Assembly (NCBI GenBank): GCA_900313765.1
Contig: OMSN01000100.1
Coordinates: forward strand, 1-6,330
Direction: 5' to 3'
Origin: an uncultured Eubacteriales bacterium
GTDB lineage: Bacteria > Bacillota > Clostridia > Lachnospirales > Lachnospiraceae
Length of the DNA: 6,330 bases
Shown piece after piece: positions 1 through 6,043 of this stretch; position 1 is the first letter of the stretch; each line of letters opens with the position of its first letter. A model generated the notes under the pieces. The model saw only the letters and a list, made by a program, of their open reading frames with translations, was not told where the DNA came from and made no database searches. A program made the translations under genes and the position numbers.

Positions 1-717
1 AGCAATAAACATGATCACAAAAGTGATCATGTATCCAGGGTCATATACACGAAAATAAAACAGCGGCTCCGTGAACAGGTAATTGAATACGACAACGCTC
101 GCAGCCGCAGTCATGATACCCGCTGCGGGACTGCTGGTAAGCACGGATGTCAGAGTCACGCACAGAATATACAGCGTAATGATGTTGGCATCCTGGAGTC
201 CTGCTCTCTGAAAGAGCAGCCCCAGCAAAGTGGCCGTGCCAAACAGCGCAGCTGCTTTCAGAATATCTTTCAGAATATTTCTCTCTGACTGCTGACTGAA
301 CTTCGCAGTATCCTGTGCTCTGGATGAAACATCCGGTATGATCATCAGCGTCTTGTCGGGAAGCAGTGCTGCCAGCCGGTCTGTCAGGGTCATCTGGAAC
401 AGTTTCTTCCATGCAGGCAGTACACTCTGTCCCAGGATGATCATATCCGCTTCGCTTACATGCGCATACTCAGCGATCCTCGACGGAATGTCCTCTCCAT
501 AGATGGTCTCTGTCCGCGCGCCGAGTTGAAGCGCCAGTGCCATATTAGAATCCAGCCTGCGCATGTTCTCCTCCGAGATCGCTGCATGGGTCGGTGTCTC
601 CACATACAGTGCAATGAGCCTGGACTCTCTTGCCTGTGCCACCTGGGCGGCCGTCCGGATGATACGGGCATTGGACGGAGCCGGGGATACACACACAATA
701 ATCTTATGATTATTCAT
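1..717 (-). CDS. KdpD-like sensor kinase, N-terminal part (cut by window edge)
   Basis: This is the first 239 residues of a membrane sensor whose remainder lies beyond the left edge. Residues about 4-125 form a universal-stress-protein (Usp) domain of the KdpD kind, opening KIIVCVSPAPSN, with RLIALYVETP closing its second strand and ADMIILGQS later. Residues about 155 onward begin the DUF4118 membrane domain: hydrophobic stretches near 157-168 and 178-195, then a segment containing FNYLFTEPLFYF and YMITFVIMFIA, typical of KdpD. Full KdpD proteins carry about 230 residues with a Walker A motif before the Usp domain; none is here, because an in-frame stop lies five codons before this ATG. KdpD senses potassium or turgor and phosphorylates an OmpR-family regulator (KdpE). 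The kinase core is not visible, so histidine kinase activity is inferred. The ATG overlaps the preceding gene by 8 bp and has only a weak AAGG upstream, which suggests translational coupling. Confidence 0.87.
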   Translation of the reverse strand, partial: MNNHKIIVCVSPAPSNARIIRTAAQVAQARESRLIALYVETPTHAAISEENMRRLDSNMALALQLGARTETIYGEDIPSRIAEYAHVSEADMIILGQSVLPAWKKLFQMTLTDRLAALLPDKTLMIIPDVSSRAQDTAKFSQQSERNILKDILKAAALFGTATLLGLLFQRAGLQDANIITLYILCVTLTSVLTSSPAAGIMTAAASVVVFNYLFTEPLFYFRVYDPGYMITFVIMFIA

Positions 718-1069
718 AATGATGGAACCTTATCTCTGTCGGCCTGGCCGTGCCGATCTGTACGTTGCTCATACTGCTGTTATGCATGACCTTACTCTTT
801 CTGAGCAGTTTGTCAAGGACTGTCCCAAGAGAACCTGTCGAAGGCATCGTACTCTCCAAAATGCATTTTTCTGCATCCACGGCACCTGTCCCTGCTGTGT
901 GCTGTTCTTCATTCAGCACCTGTGTCTCCATCTCTTTCGAACTCTCGTACCGTACATACTCTTCGGGAATGATATCGCGCGCAACAAAACGATCCACCAG
1001 TTTTACGAATATCCTCATGATCCATGCACACAGAAGAAACAGAGGGATCAGCAACAGTTCACGTCCCAT
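710..1069 (-). CDS. Small single-span membrane protein of unknown function in the potassium operon
   Basis: I do not recognise this 119-residue protein. It starts MGRELLLIPLFLLCAWIMR, a hydrophobic stretch at about residues 4-21 flanked by positive residues (R18, K22, R26), which looks like one uncleaved membrane anchor. The rest is soluble and polar: an acidic stretch around residues 33-55 (IIPEEYVRYES, EMETQVLNEEQ), then a basic patch LDKLLRKSK near 86-94 and an ending rich in histidine (FHHYE). The chosen start has an excellent Shine-Dalgarno AAAGGAGG seven bases upstream. An in-frame ATG at 1138 would overlap the RCK gene by 65 bases and is less likely. The gene sits 4 bp after the KtrA-like gene and overlaps the sensor kinase by 8 bp, so it is almost certainly co-translated with both. 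A role as an accessory subunit or a link between channel and sensor is only an inference from position. Confidence 0.8.
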   Translation of the reverse strand: MGRELLLIPLFLLCAWIMRIFVKLVDRFVARDIIPEEYVRYESSKEMETQVLNEEQHTAGTGAVDAEKCILESTMPSTGSLGTVLDKLLRKSKVMHNSSMSNVQIGTARPTEIRFHHYE

Positions 1070-1073
1070 ATCA

Positions 1074-1739
1074 TTACCTCCTTTCACCGGCAGTCTTTCC
1101 CAGACATTTCCGGATGTCTTCCTGATTGCCCAGCGCAATTACTGTCTGGTTGTGATCAAACAAGTGATCTGTTCCGACAGCGATCACCATCTGTGCTCCG
1201 CTTCGCACCGCAAGGATATTCAGTCGATATCTGTTGCGGATATCCAGTTCTCCGATCGTATGTCCGATCCAGTTTTCCGGCACCAGGAATTCATAGATCC
1301 CGTAGCCATCGGCGAGCTCCAGGTAGTCAAACAGGTTGTCGGAGCTGACATGCAGTGCTATCCAGTTAGCCATCTGCTTCTCAGGATATACCACTTCGTC
1401 CGCCCCGTTCCGGAGAAGGAATTTCTCCTGCGTATCTCTGGCGGCACGGGAGATGACCCGCTTCGCACCAAGCTCTTTCAGAAGAGAAGTGACCTCCAGG
1501 GAAGACAGAAAATTGTCCCCGATTGCCACGATGCAGGCATCAAAGTTACGAACACCCAGGCTTCTTAAGAATTCGGCATTCGACGCGTCTCCCACCAGCA
1601 CCTTTGCCGCATAGGGGGCGACTGTCTGTACTCTCTCCTCCTGACAGTCGACTGCCATAACCTCCACATTCATTGCCGTCAGCCTCTGTACGATTCTCCT
1701 TCCGAACCGGCCGACTCCGATCAGTAATATCGACTTCAT
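1074..1739 (-). CDS. ktrA: KtrA/TrkA-type RCK regulatory subunit of potassium uptake
   Basis: This 221-residue cytoplasmic protein is the usual length of single-RCK KtrA proteins. Residues 1-120 form an RCK N (Rossmann) domain: nucleotide-binding loop GVGRFG at 8-13, an acidic residue D31 at the end of strand two, VGDAS at 49-53, AIGDNF at 72-77 and RNGADEVVYPE at 110-120. Residues about 138-216 form an RCK C domain, with FLVPENWIGHTIGELDIRNR as its recognisable core. In this family, RCK rings bind ATP/ADP, and often c-di-AMP in the C domain, to gate a KtrB-type channel. The channel gene lies 48 bp upstream. The ATG has GGAGG four bases upstream. The 3' end of this gene supplies the Shine-Dalgarno of the next gene. 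Single-domain length and pairing with a short channel favour Ktr over the double-RCK TrkA of proteobacteria. Confidence 0.95.
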   Translation of the reverse strand: MKSILLIGVGRFGRRIVQRLTAMNVEVMAVDCQEERVQTVAPYAAKVLVGDASNAEFLRSLGVRNFDACIVAIGDNFLSSLEVTSLLKELGAKRVISRAARDTQEKFLLRNGADEVVYPEKQMANWIALHVSSDNLFDYLELADGYGIYEFLVPENWIGHTIGELDIRNRYRLNILAVRSGAQMVIAVGTDHLFDHNQTVIALGNQEDIRKCLGKTAGERR

Positions 1740-1787
1740 ATGACCTCCATGGTTATTTTCAAGAACTTCTATGCATCTGTTTCCGGT

Positions 1788-3122
1788 TCAGCCCACGGTC
1801 ACTTTCTCGGGAATCCGGCGGGCGTTGCCGTGGCGCATCTGCGGGATCACTGCAAAGACCAGTGTCAGGCCTCCGACTCGTCCCAGGAACATCAGTGCGA
1901 TCAGTATCAGCCTGGATGTCAGGGTGAGCGTCGGCGTGATGCCCAGTGTCAGTCCCACGGTTCCGATCGCGGATGCTGCTTCAAACAGGCATGTCAGAAG
2001 CGGAAGGGCTTCGATCCTGCTGATCACGAGTGCAGCTGACAGGAACAGGAGCACATACATCGTGAAGATACCCATTGCATTCCGGATCGTATCTTCCTCG
2101 ATCCGCCGGTTCAGGAAGTTGGTATCCTTCTCTCTTCGAAACACAGACAGGACGGACAGGATCAGCACCCCGAAGGTGGTCACTTTCATGCCGCCGGCGG
2201 TGGAGCCGGGGGCACCTCCTATCAGCATCAGGAGGATCATAAGCATCCTGCCGGACTCACTCATCTGGTTCAGGTCAACGGTGGAAAAACCTGCTGTTCT
2301 CGGAGTGACCGCCGTGAAAAAGGAATACATCAGCCGCTGCGGCACCGTTCCCTGTGTGAATTCCAGAAAGAAGAACAGGGACGCCGGCACGAGGATCAGC
2401 AGCAGCGTCATCCGCAGGATCAGTCTGCTCTGCAGCGTATATCTTCCGATATGCGTCTTCTTTGACAGGATATCTCTCCATGTCAGGAAACCGAGCCCTC
2501 CCCATATGATCAGTCCTGCAATCACCAGATTGACCACAGGATCTGCCCCATAGGAGACCAGGGAGGAATAAGCACCCCTTTCTCCCAACAGGTCAAAACC
2601 TGCATTGCACATGGCAGATACGGAATGGAAGACCGCAAACCAGATCCCCTTCCCGATTCCAAAGTCCCGCGAGAAGACCGGGCAGAGCAGGATCGCTCCA
2701 AGAACCTCTGCCGAAAACAGAACCACAAGGATCATGGAACTGAGCCGTATGATGCCTCCCGACTGCGGCGCGGAAATGGAATCCTGCATAGTGCTTCTCT
2801 GTTTGAGACTGATCCTTCTTCCCGTGAGAAGATAGATCGAAGTCACCACGAGCACGACCCCCATGCCGCCTGTCTGGATCAGAACGAGAATGACAGCCTG
2901 GCCAAAAGAAGACCATGCGCTCCATGTATCCCTCACGACCAGTCCGGTGACGCATACTGCGGATGTTGCCGTAAACAGTGCGTCAGATGGAGGGCATGAC
3001 ACATGATCTGCCGAAGATACGGGAAGCATCAGCAGCAGCGTCCCGGACAGTATGATCGCGGCAAACCCGAACAGAATGATCTGGAAAGCAGACAGATTCC
3101 TGAAAACAAATAATCGTTTCAT
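1788..3122 (-). CDS. ktrB: KtrB/TrkH-type potassium channel subunit
   Basis: A 444-residue integral membrane protein of the Trk/Ktr/HKT superfamily, which carries potassium inward across the cytoplasmic membrane. All four pore-loop repeats are visible, each with its filter glycine: TSAVCVTGL (G60), SAMCNAGF (G175), AVTPRTAGF (G278) and SAIGTVGLT (G390). The family signature GGAPGSTAGGMK lies at 302-313 in the segment that forms the intramembrane gating loop. Hydrophobic segments fall near 13-33, 75-98, 126-148, 194-213, 235-253, 293-325, 352-370 and 402-427. The length fits KtrB rather than the longer TrkH of about 480 residues. The start has GGAGG/GGAGAG upstream, and the first codons ATG AAA CGA TTA T form one arm of a perfect 15-bp inverted repeat. 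Four glycines argue for potassium selectivity. The RCK partner follows directly. I am confident in the family; the choice between ktrB and trkH names is conventional. Confidence 0.96.
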   Translation of the reverse strand: MKRLFVFRNLSAFQIILFGFAAIILSGTLLLMLPVSSADHVSCPPSDALFTATSAVCVTGLVVRDTWSAWSSFGQAVILVLIQTGGMGVVLVVTSIYLLTGRRISLKQRSTMQDSISAPQSGGIIRLSSMILVVLFSAEVLGAILLCPVFSRDFGIGKGIWFAVFHSVSAMCNAGFDLLGERGAYSSLVSYGADPVVNLVIAGLIIWGGLGFLTWRDILSKKTHIGRYTLQSRLILRMTLLLILVPASLFFFLEFTQGTVPQRLMYSFFTAVTPRTAGFSTVDLNQMSESGRMLMILLMLIGGAPGSTAGGMKVTTFGVLILSVLSVFRREKDTNFLNRRIEEDTIRNAMGIFTMYVLLFLSAALVISRIEALPLLTCLFEAASAIGTVGLTLGITPTLTLTSRLILIALMFLGRVGGLTLVFAVIPQMRHGNARRIPEKVTVG

Positions 3123-3157
3123 AACCGGTATCTCTCCTCCGTTTATGAAACGATTAT
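3110..3157 (-). promoter_or_regulatory. Perfect 15-bp inverted repeat enclosing the ktrB ribosome binding site and start codon
   Basis: On the plus strand ATAATCGTTTCATAA (3110-3124) is the exact reverse complement of TTATGAAACGATTAT (3143-3157), with 18 bases between. In ktrB mRNA the downstream arm contains the ATG and codons 2-4 and part of codon 5, while the Shine-Dalgarno GGAGGAGAG lies in the loop. After one mismatch the stem can continue with three CGG/CCG pairs (3126-3128 with 3139-3141), leaving a 10-base loop and pairing part of the Shine-Dalgarno. As RNA it would hide the start codon; as DNA it could be an operator. The first half is non-coding, so codon constraint alone does not explain the match. 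Confidence 0.85.
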
Positions 3158-3158
3158 C
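3153..3158 (-). promoter_or_regulatory. Candidate -10 element of the ktrB operon promoter
   Basis: GATAAT on the minus strand matches TATAAT at five of six positions; TACGAT at 3156-3161 is an alternative. No -35 resembling TTGACA lies about 17 bases upstream (the hexamer there is CACCTT). Instead a TTAACA-like box pair sits at 3169-3185, as expected for an activator-dependent promoter. Transcription would start near 3146-3150, inside the upstream arm of the inverted repeat. No experimental support. Confidence 0.4.
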
Positions 3159-3168
3159 GTATCCTGTC

Positions 3169-3185
3169 TGTTAAAAAGGTGTTAG
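3169..3185 (-). promoter_or_regulatory. Proximal TTAACA-like direct repeat, candidate OmpR-family response regulator site
   Basis: The minus strand reads CTAACA, five bases (CCTTT), then TTAACA, giving an 11-bp repeat period. This matches the way OmpR/PhoB-family regulators such as PhoP and KdpE bind as tandem dimers. The pair ends 10 bases before the GATAAT element, occupying the place of a -35 hexamer. A KdpD-like kinase is encoded in the same operon, so a KdpE-like regulator is the obvious candidate, by inference. Confidence 0.45.
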
Positions 3186-3211
3186 AAATGAAAATTAAGA
3201 CATAAATATCG

Positions 3212-3228
3212 TATTAACGCGGTGTTAA
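3212..3228 (-). promoter_or_regulatory. Distal TTAACA-like direct repeat, candidate OmpR-family response regulator site
   Basis: The minus strand reads TTAACA, five bases (CCGCG), then TTAATA, again with an 11-bp period. It lies 43 bp, about four helical turns, upstream of the proximal pair and so on the same DNA face. The recurrence of the same hexamer, spacing and phase makes chance less likely than for a single site. Confidence 0.42.
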
Positions 3229-3249
3229 CACAGCATAAAGAAGCTGTGT
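3228..3249 (-). other. Weak hairpin just after the sugar isomerase gene
   Basis: ACACAGC and GCTGTGT (3228-3234 and 3243-3249) can pair across an 8-base loop, beginning four bases past the isomerase stop codon. No run of T follows on the minus strand, so it does not qualify as an intrinsic terminator. It may slow decay of the upstream mRNA, or mean nothing. Some transcription may therefore read through into the ktrB operon. Confidence 0.3.
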
Positions 3250-3253
3250 GGGA

Positions 3254-4498
3254 TCACCTGTCATTGTTCTTCACAGCCAGCGCGATGGAGACGCCCGGTC
3301 TGTAATACGGGATCAGAGTCGCCTGCAGTGCATGATACAGGTCATTCTTGCCCGGCCAGACGGTTCCGATCACATGGTTCTCGCGGTCCATCTGATGGAA
3401 CCAGGAACCATTCACATGGTCCACTACCTTGTCATCCAGATATTCCATGAACTCTGCATAGTAATCTGCGTAGACCTGTTTGCCGGTCACCCGGTACAGC
3501 GTCGCTGCCGTGTTGATTCCTTCCGCAAGGACCCAGTGCATGCGGTCGTGGACCACGGGCGCTCCGTTCCAGTCCGTAGTGTATACGAGCCCGGGAGCCC
3601 CGTCTGCGTTCCACGCATCCTTCACAGCGCGCAGGAAGAGATTCTCTGCAGCTTCCACATAGCGTCCGAGGGAGGCTGTATCTTCCTTAAAGGTCGATAC
3701 TGCCCACTGAGTGATCAGGCGGCTCCACTCCAGACCGTGTCCGGGCGTTGCGCCGTAGGGCTTGAACTGATCCGCAGGCCTGTCTTTATTGCACTCCAGA
3801 TCAGGCTCCCAGTCTTTGCTGAAATGTTCCGGGATCCGCCAGTTGTTCTTCGAAGCCCACCCCAGCACTCTGTCAATGATCCGGCCAGCGCGCACCCTGT
3901 ATTCCTCTTTCCCGGCTGCATCTGCTGCTGCCAGGAAAGCTTCCACGGTATGCATGTTCGCGTTCAGTCCGCGGTAATCATCCAGAATGGTGAACTCGGT
4001 ATTCCAGGTGTCATATGCCATGCCATCCTCTTCATTCCAGTAGAAGCGGTCATAGGCTTCCAGCGCGTCATCCAGTAATTCCTCAGCGCCTGGTCTTCCC
4101 GCAAGGAGGGCTGATGTTGCTGCCAGGATCACAAAAGCATGTGCGTAACACAGCTTATTCGGGAGATAGGATCCGTCAGCGGCAACTCCCGGATACCAGC
4201 CTCCGTTCCGGGTGTCCTTCAGTTCTCCGTTCAGTCCTTTCAGGGCCTGGTCGATCAGTTCCTCACTTCCCGGATGTCCCAGGAAATGGCCGATGCTGTA
4301 GGAATGAGCCATCCGGCAGGTGACAAATGTCTCACGCGGACGGTCAGTCCAGGGCGTACCGTCATCACCCAGGTAATAAGAAGATCCCTGCGGTGACGGG
4401 AACCTGTGCCCGAACTTCAGCAGGTCCTCTGTGAGGCTGTTCATAAAAGCTTTGTTTTCTTCTGTATCGATCAGATACTTTCTGCTCTTCTCTCCCAT
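3254..4498 (-). CDS. AGE-family aldose-ketose isomerase, YihS-like (probable mannose or related sugar isomerase)
   Basis: A 414-residue cytoplasmic protein of the N-acylglucosamine 2-epimerase family with an (alpha/alpha)6 barrel, about the same length as E. coli YihS. Conserved blocks are TCRMAHSYSIG (60-70), NGGWYPGV (98-105), RGLNANMHTVEAFL (176-189), EHF (224-226), TPGHGLEWSRL (251-261), KDAWNADGAPGLVYTTDW (293-310), NGSW (363-366) and KNDLYH (384-389). Residues matching catalytic or substrate-binding positions of YihS are R62, H183, H254, E257 and H389. Such enzymes interconvert an aldose and its ketose (mannose, glucose, lyxose or sulfoquinovose with fructose-type sugars). Three positions that I recall as contacting sulfoquinovose in E. 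coli YihS (R238, Q362, Q379) are Q244, H368 and N385 here, which points to a plain sugar. The gene has AAGGAG six bases before the ATG and lies 60 bp after pyruvate kinase without a terminator, so it likely shares that transcript. The substrate is not settled by sequence. Confidence 0.9.
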   Translation of the reverse strand: MGEKSRKYLIDTEENKAFMNSLTEDLLKFGHRFPSPQGSSYYLGDDGTPWTDRPRETFVTCRMAHSYSIGHFLGHPGSEELIDQALKGLNGELKDTRNGGWYPGVAADGSYLPNKLCYAHAFVILAATSALLAGRPGAEELLDDALEAYDRFYWNEEDGMAYDTWNTEFTILDDYRGLNANMHTVEAFLAAADAAGKEEYRVRAGRIIDRVLGWASKNNWRIPEHFSKDWEPDLECNKDRPADQFKPYGATPGHGLEWSRLITQWAVSTFKEDTASLGRYVEAAENLFLRAVKDAWNADGAPGLVYTTDWNGAPVVHDRMHWVLAEGINTAATLYRVTGKQVYADYYAEFMEYLDDKVVDHVNGSWFHQMDRENHVIGTVWPGKNDLYHALQATLIPYYRPGVSIALAVKNNDR

Positions 4499-4558
4499 AT
4501 CGGTCTCCTTCGATTTGTCAGCTGTGCTCAGAGTGTTCCTCTCTTCAGATATGCTGTG

Positions 4559-5971
4559 TCATACCCTCTCAATCTTGATCAGGTTGGTATTGCCGGACTG
4601 CCCGGTCACATAGCCTCCCGTGATGACGATGCGGTCCCCTTTCGTCAGTTCCATGGTTTCAATGGCATTCTTGCGCGCACTGTAGAACAGCACATCCGTT
4701 GACGGATAGTATTCGCTCATCTGCGGGATCACGCCCCAGGAGAGAGCAAGTTTTCGCCATGTCTTCTCATCTGTGGTCAGTCCGATGATGTCCACCGGGC
4801 TGCGGAACCTGGAGACCATGCGGGCAGTCATGCCGGAGATCGTGCAGGCCACGATGACCTTTGCCTTGATGTCGATCGCCATGCCGCAGGTCGCATGAGA
4901 GATGGCATCCACTTCATTTTTAATGTAGAAGGACGCATCATGGAAATGCTGTGTATAGTCGATGTTCTTCTCGGTTGTCTCCGCGATCCTGGCCATCGCC
5001 TGCACAGATTCGACCGGATACTTACCGGCTGCGGTCTCTCCCGAGAGCATGACCGCGCTGGTGCCGTCATAGACGGCATTCGCCACGTCGGAAGTCTCCG
5101 CACGGGTCGGACGCGGATTGTTGATCATGGACTCCAGCATCTCCGTTGCCGTGATCACTCTCTTGCCCAGCATGCGGCACTTGGTGATCAGAGTCTTCTG
5201 GATCGCGGGAAGCTGTTCGAAGGGGATCTCCACGCCCATGTCACCGCGCGCAACCATGATGCCGTCACATTCCTGGCAGATATCTTCGATGTTGTCAAAG
5301 CCGGACTGATTCTCGATCTTGGCGATCAGCTCGATGCCCTCTCCGCCATTCTCTTTCATGAATTCATGCACGTCGATCAGGTCCTGACGCACGGATACAA
5401 AGGAGCAGGCGATGAAGTCGACTCCGTTCTGGATACCGAACAGAATGTCTGACTTGTCCTGCTCGGACAGATACGTCTGATGGATCACCTTCCCCGGGAA
5501 GCTCATGCTCTTGCGGTTGGAAAGGGTTCCGCCGCACTCGACCACGGTTTTAATCTCCTGCCCTTCGACACTCAGGACACGGAAACACAGCAGGCCGTTG
5601 TTCACCAGGATCTTATCTCCTGATGCCATATCCTCGTAGAGCTTCGGATAGCTGACACTGACCCTCTCATTCGTTCCAACGATCTGCTCCGGCGTAAAGG
5701 TGAACAGATCTCCTTCTTTCAGCTCGACGCTTCCGTTCTCAAAGGTCCCGACACGATATTCCGGTCCTTTGGTATCGAGCATGATCGCGATGGGCAGGTG
5801 CATGTCACTGCGGACCTTGCGGATCATCTCGATCCTTCTCAGATGCTCGTCGTGCGTCCCGTGGGAAAAATTAAGTCTGGCTACATTCATGCCTGCACTG
5901 CACAGAGCGCGCAGCATCTCTTCGGATTCACTGGCAGGTCCGATGGTACATACGATCTTGGTTTTTCTCAT
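4559..5971 (-). CDS. pyk: Pyruvate kinase
   Basis: A 470-residue glycolytic enzyme that converts phosphoenolpyruvate and ADP to pyruvate and ATP in the cytoplasm. The N-terminus MRKTKIVCTIGPAS is diagnostic and fixes the start, with AGGAG six bases before the ATG. Visible sites are RLNFSH (32-37; R32, and potassium ligands N34 and S36), MLDTKGPEYR (64-73; D66 and T67), IAKIEN (216-221; catalytic K218 and metal ligand E220), MVARGDMGVEI (239-249; metal ligand D244) and ITATEMLESM (273-282; T276). The B domain spans about 74-170. The C-terminal allosteric domain, about 345-470, ends normally with no fused PEP-utiliser domain. E71 matches rabbit Glu117, which marks potassium-dependent pyruvate kinases; potassium-independent ones have lysine. 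Slightly unusual are Y72 in GPEYR (commonly isoleucine) and NNGLL for the usual DDGL at 124-128. The gene has its own promoter behind a terminator and is followed by the sugar isomerase. Confidence 0.98.
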   Translation of the reverse strand: MRKTKIVCTIGPASESEEMLRALCSAGMNVARLNFSHGTHDEHLRRIEMIRKVRSDMHLPIAIMLDTKGPEYRVGTFENGSVELKEGDLFTFTPEQIVGTNERVSVSYPKLYEDMASGDKILVNNGLLCFRVLSVEGQEIKTVVECGGTLSNRKSMSFPGKVIHQTYLSEQDKSDILFGIQNGVDFIACSFVSVRQDLIDVHEFMKENGGEGIELIAKIENQSGFDNIEDICQECDGIMVARGDMGVEIPFEQLPAIQKTLITKCRMLGKRVITATEMLESMINNPRPTRAETSDVANAVYDGTSAVMLSGETAAGKYPVESVQAMARIAETTEKNIDYTQHFHDASFYIKNEVDAISHATCGMAIDIKAKVIVACTISGMTARMVSRFRSPVDIIGLTTDEKTWRKLALSWGVIPQMSEYYPSTDVLFYSARKNAIETMELTKGDRIVITGGYVTGQSGNTNLIKIERV

Positions 5972-5986
5972 TTCCGTCTCCTGTCT

Positions 5987-5999
5987 GCAGGATCCCTGC
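5987..5999 (-). other. Short hairpin in the pyk leader
   Basis: GCAGG and CCTGC can pair across three bases, just upstream of the pyk Shine-Dalgarno. The stem is only five pairs and could be chance. It does not cover the ribosome binding site. Confidence 0.2.
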
Positions 6000-6043
6000 G
6001 TAAACTGTCTGTCAAATAACTTCGGTGCTGCACTACGTTATAG

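Noticed and set aside
11..30. Perfect 8-bp inverted repeat ATGATCAC/GTGATCAT with a 4-base loop
   Set aside because: It lies inside the coding sequence of the sensor's membrane domain and is explained by the codons for MIT-F-VIM; no reason to assign a regulatory role.
1070..1138. Upstream ATG at 1138 as the start of the small membrane protein
   Set aside because: It would add 23 residues overlapping ktrA, whereas the ATG at 1069 has an ideal Shine-Dalgarno and starts directly at the membrane anchor.
750..1568. Long plus-strand open frame (272 codons) opposite ktrA and the small membrane protein gene
   Set aside because: It lies antisense to well-supported genes, and its translation has no recognisable domain; it looks like a shadow caused by codon bias.
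1771..2553. Plus-strand open frame of 260 codons opposite ktrB
   Set aside because: It is fully antisense to the KtrB channel gene, with arginine- and serine-rich low-information translation and no family signature.
3228..3249. Possible intrinsic terminator after the sugar isomerase
   Set aside because: The stem is only 7 bp with an 8-base loop and no T run follows, so it is listed only as a weak hairpin.
3123..3253. A ydaO-type c-di-AMP riboswitch before the potassium operon
   Set aside because: Such riboswitches are common before ktr genes, but the 131-base gap is short for one. It is occupied by AT-rich boxes and the start-codon hairpin, and I see no conserved ydaO core.
3248..4078. Plus-strand open frame of 276 codons opposite the sugar isomerase
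   Set aside because: It is antisense to a gene with many conserved AGE-family blocks, and the translation resembles no known protein.
4895..5452. Plus-strand open frame of 185 codons opposite pyruvate kinase
   Set aside because: It is a shadow of the highly conserved pyruvate kinase gene with no supporting motifs.
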